Of a stretch of DNA of 64,000 nucleotides, positions 10,968 through 20,623 are shown piece by piece. The stretch is from Flectonema sp. DT1601. Lineage: Eukaryota; Euglenozoa; Diplonemea; Diplonemida; Diplonemidae. The stretch covers positions 1 through 64,000 of the forward strand of contig OZ025830.1 in NCBI GenBank assembly GCA_964019425.1. The letters run 5' to 3'. The notes beneath the pieces are model-generated. The model was not told the DNA's origin and ran no database searches. It saw only the letters and a list, made by a program, of their open reading frames with translations. How positions within the stretch are numbered: position 1 is the first letter of the stretch; each line of letters begins with the position of its first letter. The position numbers and the translations under genes are program-made.

Positions 10968-11286
10968 ATTACTTTATTTATTAAGGGAGTACGAAAAGGA
11001 GAAAGAGAGCCTATAGAAGTAATGAAAGATGAAACGCGGATACTTTAATTGTAGCGAAACGTAAATATCGAATGTTTATTAACGATCGTTAGTATCGCTG
11101 ATGCTCCTTTCTCGAACGTGTTGCGTCTTATGACTGAAACAAAATGTGCTGTTTTTCTAGATGTTTTCTTATTCTTTATTTTATATTGCTTACGAGTTGT
11201 TTATGCTTTCTTTTGGATAAACGGTAATGTATTTATAAACGATGAGAGGTAGACATGGCCGACGGATGGTTGATTCCCACGTAACG
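10968..11286 (-). repeat. Split direct repeat A1 (319 bp), 5' end of the element
   Basis: Copy of 6520-6838. It ends immediately before the gag-like start codon, so it probably carries the promoter and leader. Its outer end abuts the resumed 8-bp array. Confidence 0.93.
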
Positions 11287-11996
11287 GGGTTTGCGGGTTT
11301 GCGGGTTTGCGGGTTTGCGGGTTTGCGGGTTTGCGGGTTTGCGGGTTTGCGGGTTTGCGGGTTTGCGGGTTTGCGGGTTTGCGGGTTTGCGGGTTTGCGG
11401 GTTTGCGGGTTTGCGGGTTTGCGGGTTTGCGGGTTTGCGGGTTTGCGGGTTTGCGGGTTTGCGGGTTTGCGGGTTTGCGGGTTTGCGGGTTTGCGGGTTT
11501 GCGGGTTTGCGGGTTTGCGGGTTTGCGGGTTTGCGGGTTTGCGGGTTTGCGGGTTTGCGGGTTTGCGGGTTTGCGGGTTTGCGGGTTTGCGGGTTTGCGG
11601 GTTTGCGGGTTTGCGGGTTTGCGGGTTTGCGGGTTTGCGGGTTTGCGGGTTTGCGGGTTTGCGGGTTTGCGGGTTTGCGGGTTTGCGGGTTTGCGGGTTT
11701 GCGGGTTTGCGGGTTTGCGGGTTTGCGGGTTTGCGGGTTTGCGGGTTTGCGGGTTTGCAGGTTTGCGGGTTTGCGGGTTTGCGGGTTTGCGGGTTTGCGG
11801 GTTTGCGGGTTTGCGGGTTTGCGGGTTTGCGGGTTTGCGGGTTTGCGGGTTTGCGGGTTTGCGGGTTTGCGGGTTTGCGGGTTTGCGGGTTTGCGGGTTT
11901 GCGGGTTTGCGGGTTTGCGGGTTTGCGGGTTTGCGGGTTTGCGGGTTTGCGGGTTTGCGGGTTTGCGGGTTTGCGGGTTTGCCGGTTTGCGGGTTT
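11287..11996 (+). repeat. (TTTGCGGG)n array, right-hand part
   Basis: About 89 units in the same orientation as the left array, resuming directly at the outer end of the retroelement. Variants appear only towards its right end (a GCAGG unit near 11758 and a GCCGG unit near 11982), after which the sequence becomes unique. This end is therefore the degenerate boundary of one original array of about 7 kb. Confidence 0.96.
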
Positions 11997-12956
11997 CTCC
12001 TATATAATTGTCAGCATCGGGGATATTTTGGGTTCTGAGGAAATCCACCAAGTCCTGGGCCAGGTACCCAGGCCAGGCCTCACCTAATTACACACTGGGA
12101 ATGAGGCTTCTGTGCCTTCCCGCAAGAAGGTCTGGTTCTAAATGCGTAAGTGTTGACTGGTGTTGCACATTGCGGAAAGAAAAGTGGAGTTTTACCTGTA
12201 GCAAGTTGGCGCCACCAAATGACAGTCTGATGCGTTTGTGGAAAGAAAATTGCTGCTTTTGCAGTTATTTGCCTTTGTCATGAAATTTTTTTTTTTTATT
12301 TTTTACTGCTTTTTGCGCCACTCACCTCCAAAAAAACATGGGTACACCTTTTTTATGGTTATCTCTCAACCTATCGGTCTTGAAAAGCCTTCACAAATTC
12401 TAGGTGGAAGGAAGATTTTAGTTGGTGCCAAGCTGTCTTTTTGTTATGGTTTAGACAATTTGGGTTGTAATAAATAATCCCATTCATTTTTGCAGTTATT
12501 TGCCACCTTTCCACTACCAATGCTTATGTAGCACTTCTGGGCAAATTTAAGCTGCCAATTTTCTTCAGTAGGAAGTAAGTAAGAAATGTAAGAAAAAATT
12601 TTGCCTAAGGAAAAATGCTGGATTTTTGCGCCCGGGCAGGTCTAGAAAAGATGGGTAACCATTTTCTTAAAGTATAAAATGTGATGAAAAATTTTTTTTG
12701 GTATGGTTTTGAAATTTAGGTGTATGGTTGCCAATTTAGCAAATTTTTTTTTTTTGAAATAATTTTTTCCTTTTTAATAAATTTTAGGTGCCAAGCTGTC
12801 TTTTTGTTACAGTTTAGACAATTTGGGTTTTAATAAATAAATTCTTTCACTTTTGCAGTTATTTGCCACTCTGTTACATCTCACTATTCTGAAAAAGCAA
12901 TCTTTGATTTCATTTTTTTTTGGGTAAAGGGGTCTTTCCTACACAAATAGTAAACT
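11997..12956. other. Gene-free AT-rich stretch with local duplications
   Basis: No convincing coding region on either strand. An approximately 83-bp segment beginning GGTGCCAAGCTGTC occurs at 12424-12506 and again at 12787-12869, and a related TGGTTTTGAAAT..GTATGGTTGCCAATTT stretch occurs at 12702-12741 and 14108-14145. These look like decayed copies of one repeat family. Confidence 0.7.
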
Positions 12957-13330
12957 TGGGGGGGGGCTTGCACTCTTCCCAGCTTAATCATCCATTAGTA
13001 GCAAATTTGTTTTTCAAGTTGGACTTTGTACGGGACAGGCAGGCTTTGTACGGGAGAGGTTGGCTTTTATTAGTGGCTCCCCTTGGGGGGGGTTGGAGGG
13101 GGGGCTTGCGTTCCGCCAAGAACTTGGCGGAACGCAAGTTAGACTTTGTACGGGACAGGCAGACTTTGTACGGGGGAGGTTGGCTTTTATTAGTGGCTCC
13201 CCCCCCTTGGGGGGGGTTGGGGGGGGGGCTTGCACTCTTCCCAGCTTAATCATCCATTAGTAGCAAATTTGTTTTTCATACGGGAGAGGTTGGCTTTTAT
13301 TAGTGGCTCCCCCCCCCTTGGGGGGGTTGG
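12957..13330. repeat. G-rich compound minisatellite
   Basis: Units combine TTTGTACGGGACAGGCAG-like and GAGAGGTTGGCTTTTATTAG-like blocks with runs of 7-9 G. A block beginning CTTGCACTCTTCCCAGC occurs twice, at about 12968 and 13228. Inside it, 13105-13120 and 13123-13138 form a perfect 16-bp inverted repeat with a 2-base spacer; one arm recurs beside a G run near 13631. Several G tracts could form quadruplexes. Confidence 0.85.
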
Positions 13331-13473
13331 GGGGGGGTTAACTGTTCGAGTTTGTACGTAAAATACAAATGTTTTGTATCATAGACGATAATTTAACATT
13401 AGTTCTGAGATACAGTGACTAAAGGTAATGTTAGTGCAGGTATACACTCTGCGATTGACGTAAATACTTTACA

Positions 13474-13618
13474 TTATAATAAATGTTTCTAACTTAGCTG
13501 CATACACATCTCTTTTTCCGTGTTGTCATTCAGTGCAGTACGGAATCGAGTTATTCAATTTTGAATTAATCGTGAGCCCTGGGAAACCAAAACCAGGGTA
13601 TAATGTAATACGGCAGAG
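13474..13618 (+). repeat. Dispersed repeat, copy 1 (about 145 bp)
   Basis: Closely matches 25742-25886, from ATAAT..ATGTTTCTAACTT through GGGAAACCAAAACCAGGGT to GCAGAG. Both copies share orientation and both sit in repeat-rich, non-coding DNA. No coding potential or terminal repeats were seen; possibly a solo end or a short non-autonomous element. Confidence 0.9.
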
Positions 13619-13946
13619 GGGGGGGGGGGGCTTGCGTTCCGCCAAATTCCCCATCCCGTAGTTCTTCTCACATTTCTATTTTATTGAAAATAATGTAATG
13701 AACGATAACCTCAGTTCAATTCTTAATTTTGTCTTAATTAGTTTAACAATACAAAATGGATGAAGATGGTCATTCCCTTATTAATATAACCAAATTCCTA
13801 TATTTCCATCCCAGGGTCGCACACATTGCAGATACAAGTTCGATAAACCTGTTGTGAATGGTTTATAAAATGCTCAGAATGAAGAAAAATAAAGTGGAAA
13901 GACAGGGGGGATGTGACTAAATAAATAAAAAATGGAAAATCCCAGG

Positions 13947-14028
13947 GCCTGCATAGCCGAGTGGATATGGTCACCGACCTTAAGTCTATTCGGTAGCCGT
14001 GGCACGGGTTCAATTCCCTGTTACGGCA
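13947..14028 (+). tRNA. tRNA-Leu-like sequence, probably a pseudogene or SINE head
   Basis: The sequence has a pol III A box (TAGCCGAGTGG) and a B box (GGTTCAATTCC), a CTTAAG loop compatible with a Leu UAA anticodon, a short variable arm and a T run directly downstream. The acceptor and T stems pair poorly and the anticodon arm seems to have extra bases. I therefore read it as a tRNA-derived relic or the head of a SINE rather than a working tRNA. Confidence 0.4.
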
Positions 14029-14299
14029 TATTTTTTGTGTTTTTCAACCAGGAAAATTAGTAAGAAGAAAACAGCAAGGAAAAGAGTACAAATTTTGTTG
14101 GTAAGTGGTATGGTTTTGAAATTGTGGGTGTATGGTTGCCAATTTGGTAAAAAAAAAATTCTTCAGAAAAAAATTTTCCTTTATAATATTTTCTGAAAAA
14201 TTTTATTTTTTCAATTTTTTTTGCTATAGGTTTTTGCTACAGATCTCCTAAAAAAGATGGGAAGAAAAGTAATAAATGAATAATAAAAAGATTGCGATG

Positions 14300-14368
14300 A
14301 GGATACAAAATTGGACTTAACTTAACGCGAGCGAAGCGAGCGTAAAGTTAAGTCCAATTTTGTATCCT
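14300..14368. repeat. Long perfect inverted repeat (24-bp arms)
   Basis: Arms at 14300-14323 and 14345-14368 are perfectly complementary, with a 21-base loop holding GCGAGCGAAGCGAGCG. The GAGCGAAGCGAG core also occurs in the repeat-associated blocks at 14459-14504, 16452-16500 and 17672-17712, so the hairpin belongs to the same repeat family. Confidence 0.95.
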
Positions 14369-14389
14369 GGACGGGTACCTAGCTAGACA

Positions 14390-14578
14390 CAGGGAATAAA
14401 AACAGACGTGACTTGGTTGTAAAAATAAGGTTTGTTCAGAAAGATTTAAAAAAAAAAAATTGTGTGCGAGCAACGCGAGCCTGGAAGGGGTATCTCTAGT
14501 GCGGGTTTGCGGGTTTGCGGGTTTGCGGGTTTGCGGGTTTGCGGGTTTGCGGGTTTGCGGGTTTGCGGGTTTGCGGGT
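14390..14578 (+). repeat. Dispersed element carrying a short (TTTGCGGG)n tail, copy 1
   Basis: It begins at ACAGGGAATAAAAA and includes a poly-A stretch, then GCGAGCAACGCGAGCCTGGA, GGTATCTCT and finally about 9.75 perfect copies of the 8-bp unit (14501-14578). The same order recurs at 17385-17724 and, inverted and partial, at 16452-16500. The 8-bp array is thus the tail of a small repeated unit. Confidence 0.8.
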
Positions 14579-14836
14579 AATCTTGGAATTGAGAGAGACA
14601 GAGTCGAGAAAGAAAAAATTAAAATGGGTGGGCTGATTAGTTTGGCAGGACTGAGGAACTAGCACAGCATGGGTACCCTGCGCGTGTTCGTTGATACCGT
14701 CCGCCGTCCATGTTGTTTGAGGGTATTAAGATTTGGTACCTTGACAGCAACAAAGAGGTGAGGAAAAAGTTAATTTAAACAAAAAAAAAGAAAACATATC
14801 GTGTTAGTAGGATATTTCATGTTTTAGTGGGGAAAT

Positions 14837-14879
14837 GGGTTTGCGGGTTTGCAGGTTTGCGGGTTTGCGGGTTTGCGGG
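14837..14879 (+). repeat. Short (TTTGCGGG)n array
   Basis: About five units, one with a GCAGG variant. It directly abuts the first copy of the 163-180 bp duplicated segment that begins at 14884. Confidence 0.95.
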
Positions 14880-14883
14880 ACAA

Positions 14884-15046
14884 TTTGCTCTGTTAGTACT
14901 TGTGGCTTAACCTGTCTACAGGAAAATTAGTTTAACCAATGGTACACTTTGTACAATGTTCTTACTTTTTTCATTTCTATCCCTTGTTTTTGCTTTATTT
15001 CATTTCACCCCAGTACAATTAACAACGTAAATGCCACACGGTTCCC
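14884..15046 (+). repeat. Duplicated segment, copy 1
   Basis: TTGCTCTGTTAGTACTTGTG through GTAAATGCCACACGGTTCCC matches 16121-16300 apart from small indels. One copy has the 8-bp array at its left end and the other has the array, in reverse orientation, at its right end. Confidence 0.9.
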
Positions 15047-16120
15047 TTTCCTTGGGAACCTTGCAAATGGCAGTTTTAAATTACGTAATATCATCCTTTG
15101 TCTTTGCTGCTCTAGTGTACAATGAAGTTTGAGTTCTCATCTTCGATTTTTCCTCAATTTAGACGAGTCCGATCGATCATGGGCAAAAAGTGTTGCACCG
15201 ACCTGGCTGTAGACACTGTCTCTAGATAAGGCATTTTACATTTAACAATTGTTTCAGATGTGCAAATTCCTTGTGTTATATAAAACAAGCTTGCATTATT
15301 ACAAGTTATCCTTGGGAACATGTCCCTCAATATATAAAGTTCTTCATCGTTTTACTTTTCCATTTTGTCATTCTTTACGCTTTATCACAGGGTTTTTTCA
15401 TACTTGTACATTTAAGTTTGAAATCCCACCCTGTGACGGCGCGCCTGGGCGAGCCTCACCACGAGGACACGGCCAGACAGCGCCACGCTAGTAAAAGAGA
15501 AATCAAAACAGATAATCGCCTTTTGTACGAAATCGGAATTAGTAGCTACAAATAAAAACACAACACAACACAACTTCACCACAAATCACAACACGAAGAA
15601 CAAGTTCAGTAAAATCAAGGAAGGCAAAAGAAATAGTTTCACAGAAACATCTGACACAGACACACGAGCACTCTAACCACACATATATGAACACACAACA
15701 CACACACAAAGGGTAATGAGAACTCGTCAGAGTTTCAACAAACAACGCACAACACATACATGCATACACACACACCAGGAGGTTTACTGAAGCTTCCTCT
15801 CACCTCATCATAAGTTCAGCTCCTGTTTACGAAAAATGACAAATATACAAAATACAAAAGTTACAAAATTGCAAACACCCTCTCATGTCACCATCACCGC
15901 AAAGCCCTCTCAACGATCCCTCCTTCCATCACACGGCAAGTGGTACCATTTTCCACTTAACTTACACCCCACTTCCTCTCCACCACATCACTTGTGACAT
16001 GTCCTTCCTGATAACAAAAAGAAGAAAGAATGATTGCAAACAAACTAACAGAACAAACAACAAATTAATAACCTAAAGTCAGCGGCAAAACCTTTCCCCC
16101 GTTGTGAATGTTTGGAAATC
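15047..16120. other. Gene-free stretch
   Basis: No coding region with support. 15560-15780 is rich in CACA/ACAA on the plus strand. Nothing else was recognised. Confidence 0.6.
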
Positions 16121-16331
16121 TTGCTCTGTTAGTACTTGTGGCTTAACCCTTTCTTTCACTCTGTCTACAGGAAAATTAGTTTAACCAATGGTACAATTCA
16201 CTTTGTACAATGTTCTTGCTTTTTTCATTTCTATCCCTAGTTTTTGCTTTATTTCATTTCACCCCAGTACAATTAACAACGTAAATGCCGCACGGTTCCC
16301 CGCAAACCCGCAAACCCGCAAACCTGCAAAC
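16121..16331 (+). repeat. Duplicated segment copy 2 with inverted 8-bp repeats
   Basis: 16121-16300 is the second copy of 14884-15046. It runs directly into about four units of CGCAAACC (16301-16331), the reverse complement of the TTTGCGGG unit, one of them a variant. Confidence 0.9.
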
Positions 16332-16451
16332 AGCCCCAGCAACAGGAGCAGAACAAGTTTCAGCAACAAGAGCAGCGGAGGTTGGAAGAGTTTGAATGCA
16401 ACAACAGATGTAACAACAGCAAACACTTCAGCACAGGGACTTCTGCTTCAA

Positions 16452-16500
16452 CAAACCCGCAAACCCGACCCGTCGAGGCTCGCTTCGCTTGTGCAAAGTT
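16452..16500 (-). repeat. Inverted partial copy of the 8-bp-tailed dispersed element
   Basis: On the minus strand this reads AAGCGAAGCGAGCCTCGACG followed by GGGTTTGCGGGTTTG, the same block-then-array order as at 14459-14578 and 17672-17724. Confidence 0.75.
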
Positions 16501-17371
16501 ACTTTTGTTTTTTTGAATAGATTTGTTTTTCTTTTTGTAAAAATATGATAAAATGAAAACAATGGCTAGGTTATAGTGTGGCTTGCGTTATCTGTTGTAT
16601 GTTTGAAATCATTTTATAAATCATTCACAGTCAAACTTATGTCTGCAATGTGAGTGACAATTTTACCTGGGATGGGAATAAGTATTAATAAGGTTATCGT
16701 TCATTTTTTGGTTTGTTCATTATCACTTTCTTCCATTCAGCAGAGTGGAAATGTGGCTTGCCCCTTGCCTCGCCTGCAATGTTTCAGGCCTTTGCCTTCA
16801 AAAAGTACGTTTCTATTTTTTCTTTTTCTTCTTTTTTATGTGGCAGTAGTAAATGAACTCTGAGTTCAGAAGGTGGAAGTTGTTTTGAATAATGTGGCAA
16901 ATAAAACAAAAAGTTGTAAGGTAGAAATGTGGAATGCTGTTGGGATCTAGTCGTGGGGAGGGAATCTTATTCGAGAAGGTGGAAGAGTTTTTTTTTTTTT
17001 TTTCCTTTTTTTCAGCAACGAAAGGAAGAGAGGGCTCATGCACTTTTTTTCTTTACCTGTTGTTGTTGTCATCACAGGTGAGGAGGGTGCATCGAAAACG
17101 TGAGTGTGAGAGAAAAAGAGTGATCGAGCTGCATAAATAATTTCTTTTGAAAGTGAAGAAAGCTAAAGAAAAAATAAAAAATGTCTCTTTTGTTCATTTT
17201 TCCAACTTTGGAATCATACACTTTCCTGTCTGATTCCTTTGATTCTTTCTCTGCAGCTAAGCTTGGTGGAAAATTACCTGAATGAATTCTAGGGTTTTTT
17301 GGGTTCCAAGGAAAAAACTTTCTTTTTGGAACCCGCTGACGGCTGTTTTTTGTTTAGGGACCCAAAAGAGG
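16501..17371. other. Gene-free AT-rich stretch
   Basis: No supported gene. A short hairpin GGGTTCCAA...TTGGAACCC lies at about 17299-17332. Poly-T runs are common. Confidence 0.6.
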
Positions 17372-17384
17372 AAAGGCCAAAAAG

Positions 17385-17724
17385 CCTAATACAGGGAATA
17401 AAAATTGTAAAATAAAGTTGTTCACAAAGATAAAAATGGTTAACTTGAGATAATCCACATATCCACTATAATAACCGAGCCATTGTTGTCATTTTAGCAT
17501 ACTTAAGCAAAACAAAAAAAAACCATTCAGATTAACCTTATATTTCGTTGAATTTCGCAGACAAAATCCTGTCGCACAGGGAAAATAAATCATGACCATA
17601 AGAAATGATCGGTTTTCAATCTGAATAGTTTCTTCTCCGACAACGTCGGTACAAAAGAAAAAAAAAAAAAATTGCGTGAGCGAAGCGAGCCTGGACCGGT
17701 ATCTCTGTGCGGGTTTGCGGGTTT
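17385..17724 (+). repeat. Dispersed element carrying a (TTTGCGGG)n tail, copy 2
   Basis: It starts with ACAGGGAATAAAAA, then has a poly-A run, GAGCGAAGCGAGCCTGGA, GGTATCTCT and about two 8-bp units (17709-17724). It is longer in the middle than copy 1 at 14390-14578. Confidence 0.75.
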
Positions 17725-17808
17725 TTTTTACCAGTTGTTGTTTTCATTTGAGGCAAGGGAACTGAAAGATTCCTCAATTAAAACAAATGGGATAAGGGGG
17801 AATGCCAT

Positions 17809-19500
17809 TTACCTACAAAAACCTACACAATCTAAAGCCCGATGCCTGAGCAATGTGCTCGTTGGGAGGTTGGAAAATGGAGCAAATGGACCGAAATAAC
17901 TTTTGAAGTTTCCACTATGCACCGCACCAAATGTTGCCTTGGGGTTGCATTCTCTCAGAATTCCTTTCCAATCCTGTGGAAGAGTCTTGTTTGTGAAGAT
18001 CAGGTGGACATCACGTGGAGAAACTGATGCAGATGTGTTCTTTCTAAGCTCGTCTCCGGAGAGGGTTTTCACATCTCCAGCGTGTTCCTGCAGCTTGCAT
18101 GACACGCTGAGCGTTTGATCCTCGCTAAGCCTGTAGAAAACGTCAGCTGACGGAGCACCCTTCCCGTTGATAACACACATCCGTAGTCAATTCCTTCGAA
18201 CCGCTGCTTGTGTTGATGCTCCAGTTCCCTTTCTTAGCCCCAATGGCTGCAGCCTTCTTCTTGCTTGCTGAGGTAATTCGACGGGAACTCTCAATAACTG
18301 TTAAAGGTCTGTTGGTGCACTTCATGTCTCCGTAACCGGCCCAGTCAACCCCGTAGTGCATATCATAGAGGCAGGTTGCCCCCTTCGGCAGTACATGTGA
18401 ACGGATCGCGAGATGCTGTGCCACGAACTTTTGGTAGCCCTGATTCTCCACTGAAGCTGACCAGTCCCAGTCTTCGAGGGTGGGGGATCCAAGGTTTCTT
18501 TGAAGCACGAGCCACAGGGGTGCAATCTCCAAACGCCAGTTGTTAAGAGTCATCAATCCAGAGGCAATTACTGGGTCAAGTTTGCGCGCTTCCGCAACTG
18601 ACAATTCCTTGAAGCACATGTTGAGCAGGTGTGGGACTTCGACATCTGGAGTAGTCATGCGGTACCTAACAGAAAGGTTGGGGGCAGCATACTCGCACAA
18701 TTCCTTCAAGGAACAACGGGGCTTCTTAACGTCAGCAACCGCCTCGACAGCGCGCGGATGACCAAGTGTTAGAGACATCACAGTCTCAGCATCCTGGGTG
18801 ATCCCTTCAGGCATTCTAGACAGCTTGGGGGGGTGCATTAGAGCCCCACTGACCGTAGCTGAGTACGCCATTGCTTCGCGAAGCGGTACTGAGACTGTTG
18901 CACTTACCACAGGGAACAGGTTGTACACGTCTGACAACATCGACCTTGATAGTGCGTGGAGAATCCACACCATGGGGCTCTTCCGATATGTACCACGTTC
19001 CAAACCCATGTTGTGGACACCGTCAACAAGCAACAATATGAGTGGGTTGTTGCCTGCAGTTTTGTGGATTTCCCTTGTGACCTCCTCGATCGATGTGCCA
19101 CGCCAGGTGCTCATGAATTCGGGGAAAGTTCCTTCTTGACCCTTCAGCTGCCACCGCTACAGCATCCTCCGAATCTGTATCTGTAGATAGCACCGATGCG
19201 CCATTTTCGAACGAAACGCTGACTACAATAAGCTGGTGCTCTTTGAAGTACCCCGGAAAGAACTTCTTGAGCAACCGGGCACCTCCGTCAGAGTGCGGCC
19301 CTTTCCAGTGCCCATCCCACCTGCGATGGTTGCAAGAGAGATCAGCTGTTTCCCACCCTTTCTGGATGGCAGCGCTATGAATCTTTCGAAGCAATCCTTA
19401 AGTAGTCTTCATGTCCTCTTCTGCGTATTGAAAACCCCAGTTCCTACCAGTGTCACCAGATGCGAGCAGAGGGTACAATTCTCTCCGCAGATCCTCTGAC
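17809..19500 (-). pseudogene. Crinkler/RHS-type effector gene, broken
   Basis: Coding traces on the minus strand cover about 1.7 kb. They include a nucleotide-binding-type strand and loop (NPLILLLVDGVHNMG) and long helical spacer regions. The C-terminal nuclease-type region has LIFTNKTLPQDW and GNFKSYFGPFAPF, phrases typical of the C-terminal part of Crinkler/RHS proteins. The family combines a P-loop NTPase with variable C-terminal toxin-like domains and is known from oomycetes, chytrids, kinetoplastids and others. The locus looks broken, with about two or three interruptions, and is best treated as a fossil. Assignment is from motif recognition only. Confidence 0.55.
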
Positions 19501-19560
19501 GTAAGCGTAACTTCCGGTTTGGTTTTCTTGTATTAGTGTTTTTTTGGAATTATCTGTATG

Positions 19561-19912
19561 GAATTATCCGTAACCTTTTTATTCCCATTCTTGAAAAATG
19601 TATCCTTCCATGAAATACTCGGGTTAACTTGAGCTTTCTTAAAGGGGTCCTTGTTCTTTTTTGGATCAATCTGATAATGTTTGATCTTTTGAGGCGTTAA
19701 AGCATGCCTTGTTTCCATTGGTATTGTGCTCAAAGTCTATAGTTTTTTCCATGATTTTGGAGCCATCTTTAATAAAAATGCCTTTTCGGTATCTTATTAA
19801 TGTTGTTAGAGTCACAAACCTGACATATAAACCCTAACTCGGATAGATCACAGGACCAGTGCCAGCCTGGCTTAGGTTTTTTCGACCACGGAAAATTACC
19901 GAAGTTATGAAG
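19561..19912 (-). mobile_element. Penelope-like element, 5' fragment (duplicate)
   Basis: About 350 bp nearly identical to 24387-24742, the upstream part of the larger retroelement remnant at 22350-24745. It abuts the 3' end of the HNH-like frame. It represents a second, truncated insertion or a segmental copy. It is a broken remnant. Confidence 0.85.
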
Positions 19913-20490
19913 TTTTTCTTTTTGTTTATTTTGTTATTAAAATTATTGTTACCATTATTGTACATTGGGATAGGGGAGATTTTATTGATCCAGTCTTCAA
20001 TATCTTGGATTTTCTGTGTATTTGGGATATCAAGCGACCGTAAGCGGCGGCATCGTGCCAGGTGAGAGTGTAAAGCACATCTGTGAGGACGTGACGTAAG
20101 TTCAACAAGATTTCCATGACGGGTGGGTCCACCGCCAATTACTTTCCATTCAGCATCTCTACGATGCAAAAAGCCCATCTCCTTTCGATCAAATCGTTTA
20201 TGACAAGTGTCTTCAGCTGAGTCACGTGTCCCACACAGTATCAGAAAGTTGGAAAAGGTGCCATCAACCCACCGCACATTAGCTTCGTCACAAAAGTCTG
20301 GATTTCTGAAGATATGTGCAACCGTGCCGCCATTTCTGCCACACACCATACATTTTTTACCAAGGGTTAAACTCACAGCTAACTTCAGGTCTGATGGTTT
20401 TCCCCCTGATGAACTGAGCTTTTTTGTTGATCCGTATTGTGTAAACTCTGGATCGAAGAAGTTCTCAAATGGTGCGGCTGCCGCCTGTTA
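19834..20490 (-). pseudogene. HNH-nuclease-like domain of a Crinkler-type gene
   Basis: The frame has CMVCGRNGG, VAHIFRNPD, NFLILC and CHKRFD, the spacing of a Cys-rich HNH/ββα-metal nuclease (two Cys, the His of AHI, a C..CH pair). It begins just after a good splice acceptor (TTAAACACTAACAG) near 20491, so an upstream exon is expected. Its 3' end runs into the Penelope-like fragment, so the natural C-terminus is lost. HNH domains are known C-terminal modules of Crinkler effectors, and the NTPase-type frame lies just upstream on the same strand. Whether the two belonged to one gene is not settled. It is treated as a fossil. Confidence 0.55.
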
Positions 20491-20536
20491 GTGTTTAAAT
20501 GAGTTGCTTTTCAGGTTGTTGTGGGTTACAGGGCCC

Positions 20537-20596
20537 CCCGTGAAACTTTGACAATGTAAAAACAGTAACAACTTTAGGGTATTAAAAACAAATTAG
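20537..20596. repeat. Short repeated element (about 45 bp), copy 1
   Basis: GTGAAACTTTGACAATGTA through CAGTAACAACTTTAG and TATTAAA matches 25284-25331. Here it lies between the NTPase-type frame and the HNH-like frame; the second copy lies between the MULE-like knuckle and the ATG of the Crinkler N-terminal exon. Confidence 0.85.
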
Positions 20597-20623
20597 TATC
20601 AAGTACTTGACTGGAAAATATTT

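Larger units (their letters stand above)
6351..11286 (-). mobile_element. Tyrosine-recombinase retroelement (Ngaro/VIPER/TATE-like), looks whole
   Basis: A 4.9-kb element on the minus strand with split direct repeats: a 319-bp block at its 5' end (10968-11286), then three open frames, then a 148-bp block, a second copy of the 319-bp block and a second copy of the 148-bp block. This A1-ORFs-B1-A2-B2 layout is the hallmark of Ngaro-type elements that integrate by tyrosine recombinase rather than DDE integrase. The ORF order is gag-like, recombinase, then RT/RNase H. The 148-bp copies look identical and the 319-bp copies differ at about two bases, so insertion is recent. The element looks whole. 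It is inserted in the 8-bp array, with no target duplication beyond a shared GGG. Confidence 0.9.

Noticed and set aside
11233-12087. Open frames on both strands across the right-hand 8-bp array, including the KPANPQTR repeat on the minus strand
   Set aside because: Same repeat artefact as the left array.
12920-13260. Open frames within the G-rich minisatellite
   Set aside because: Translations are low-complexity by-products of the tandem units.
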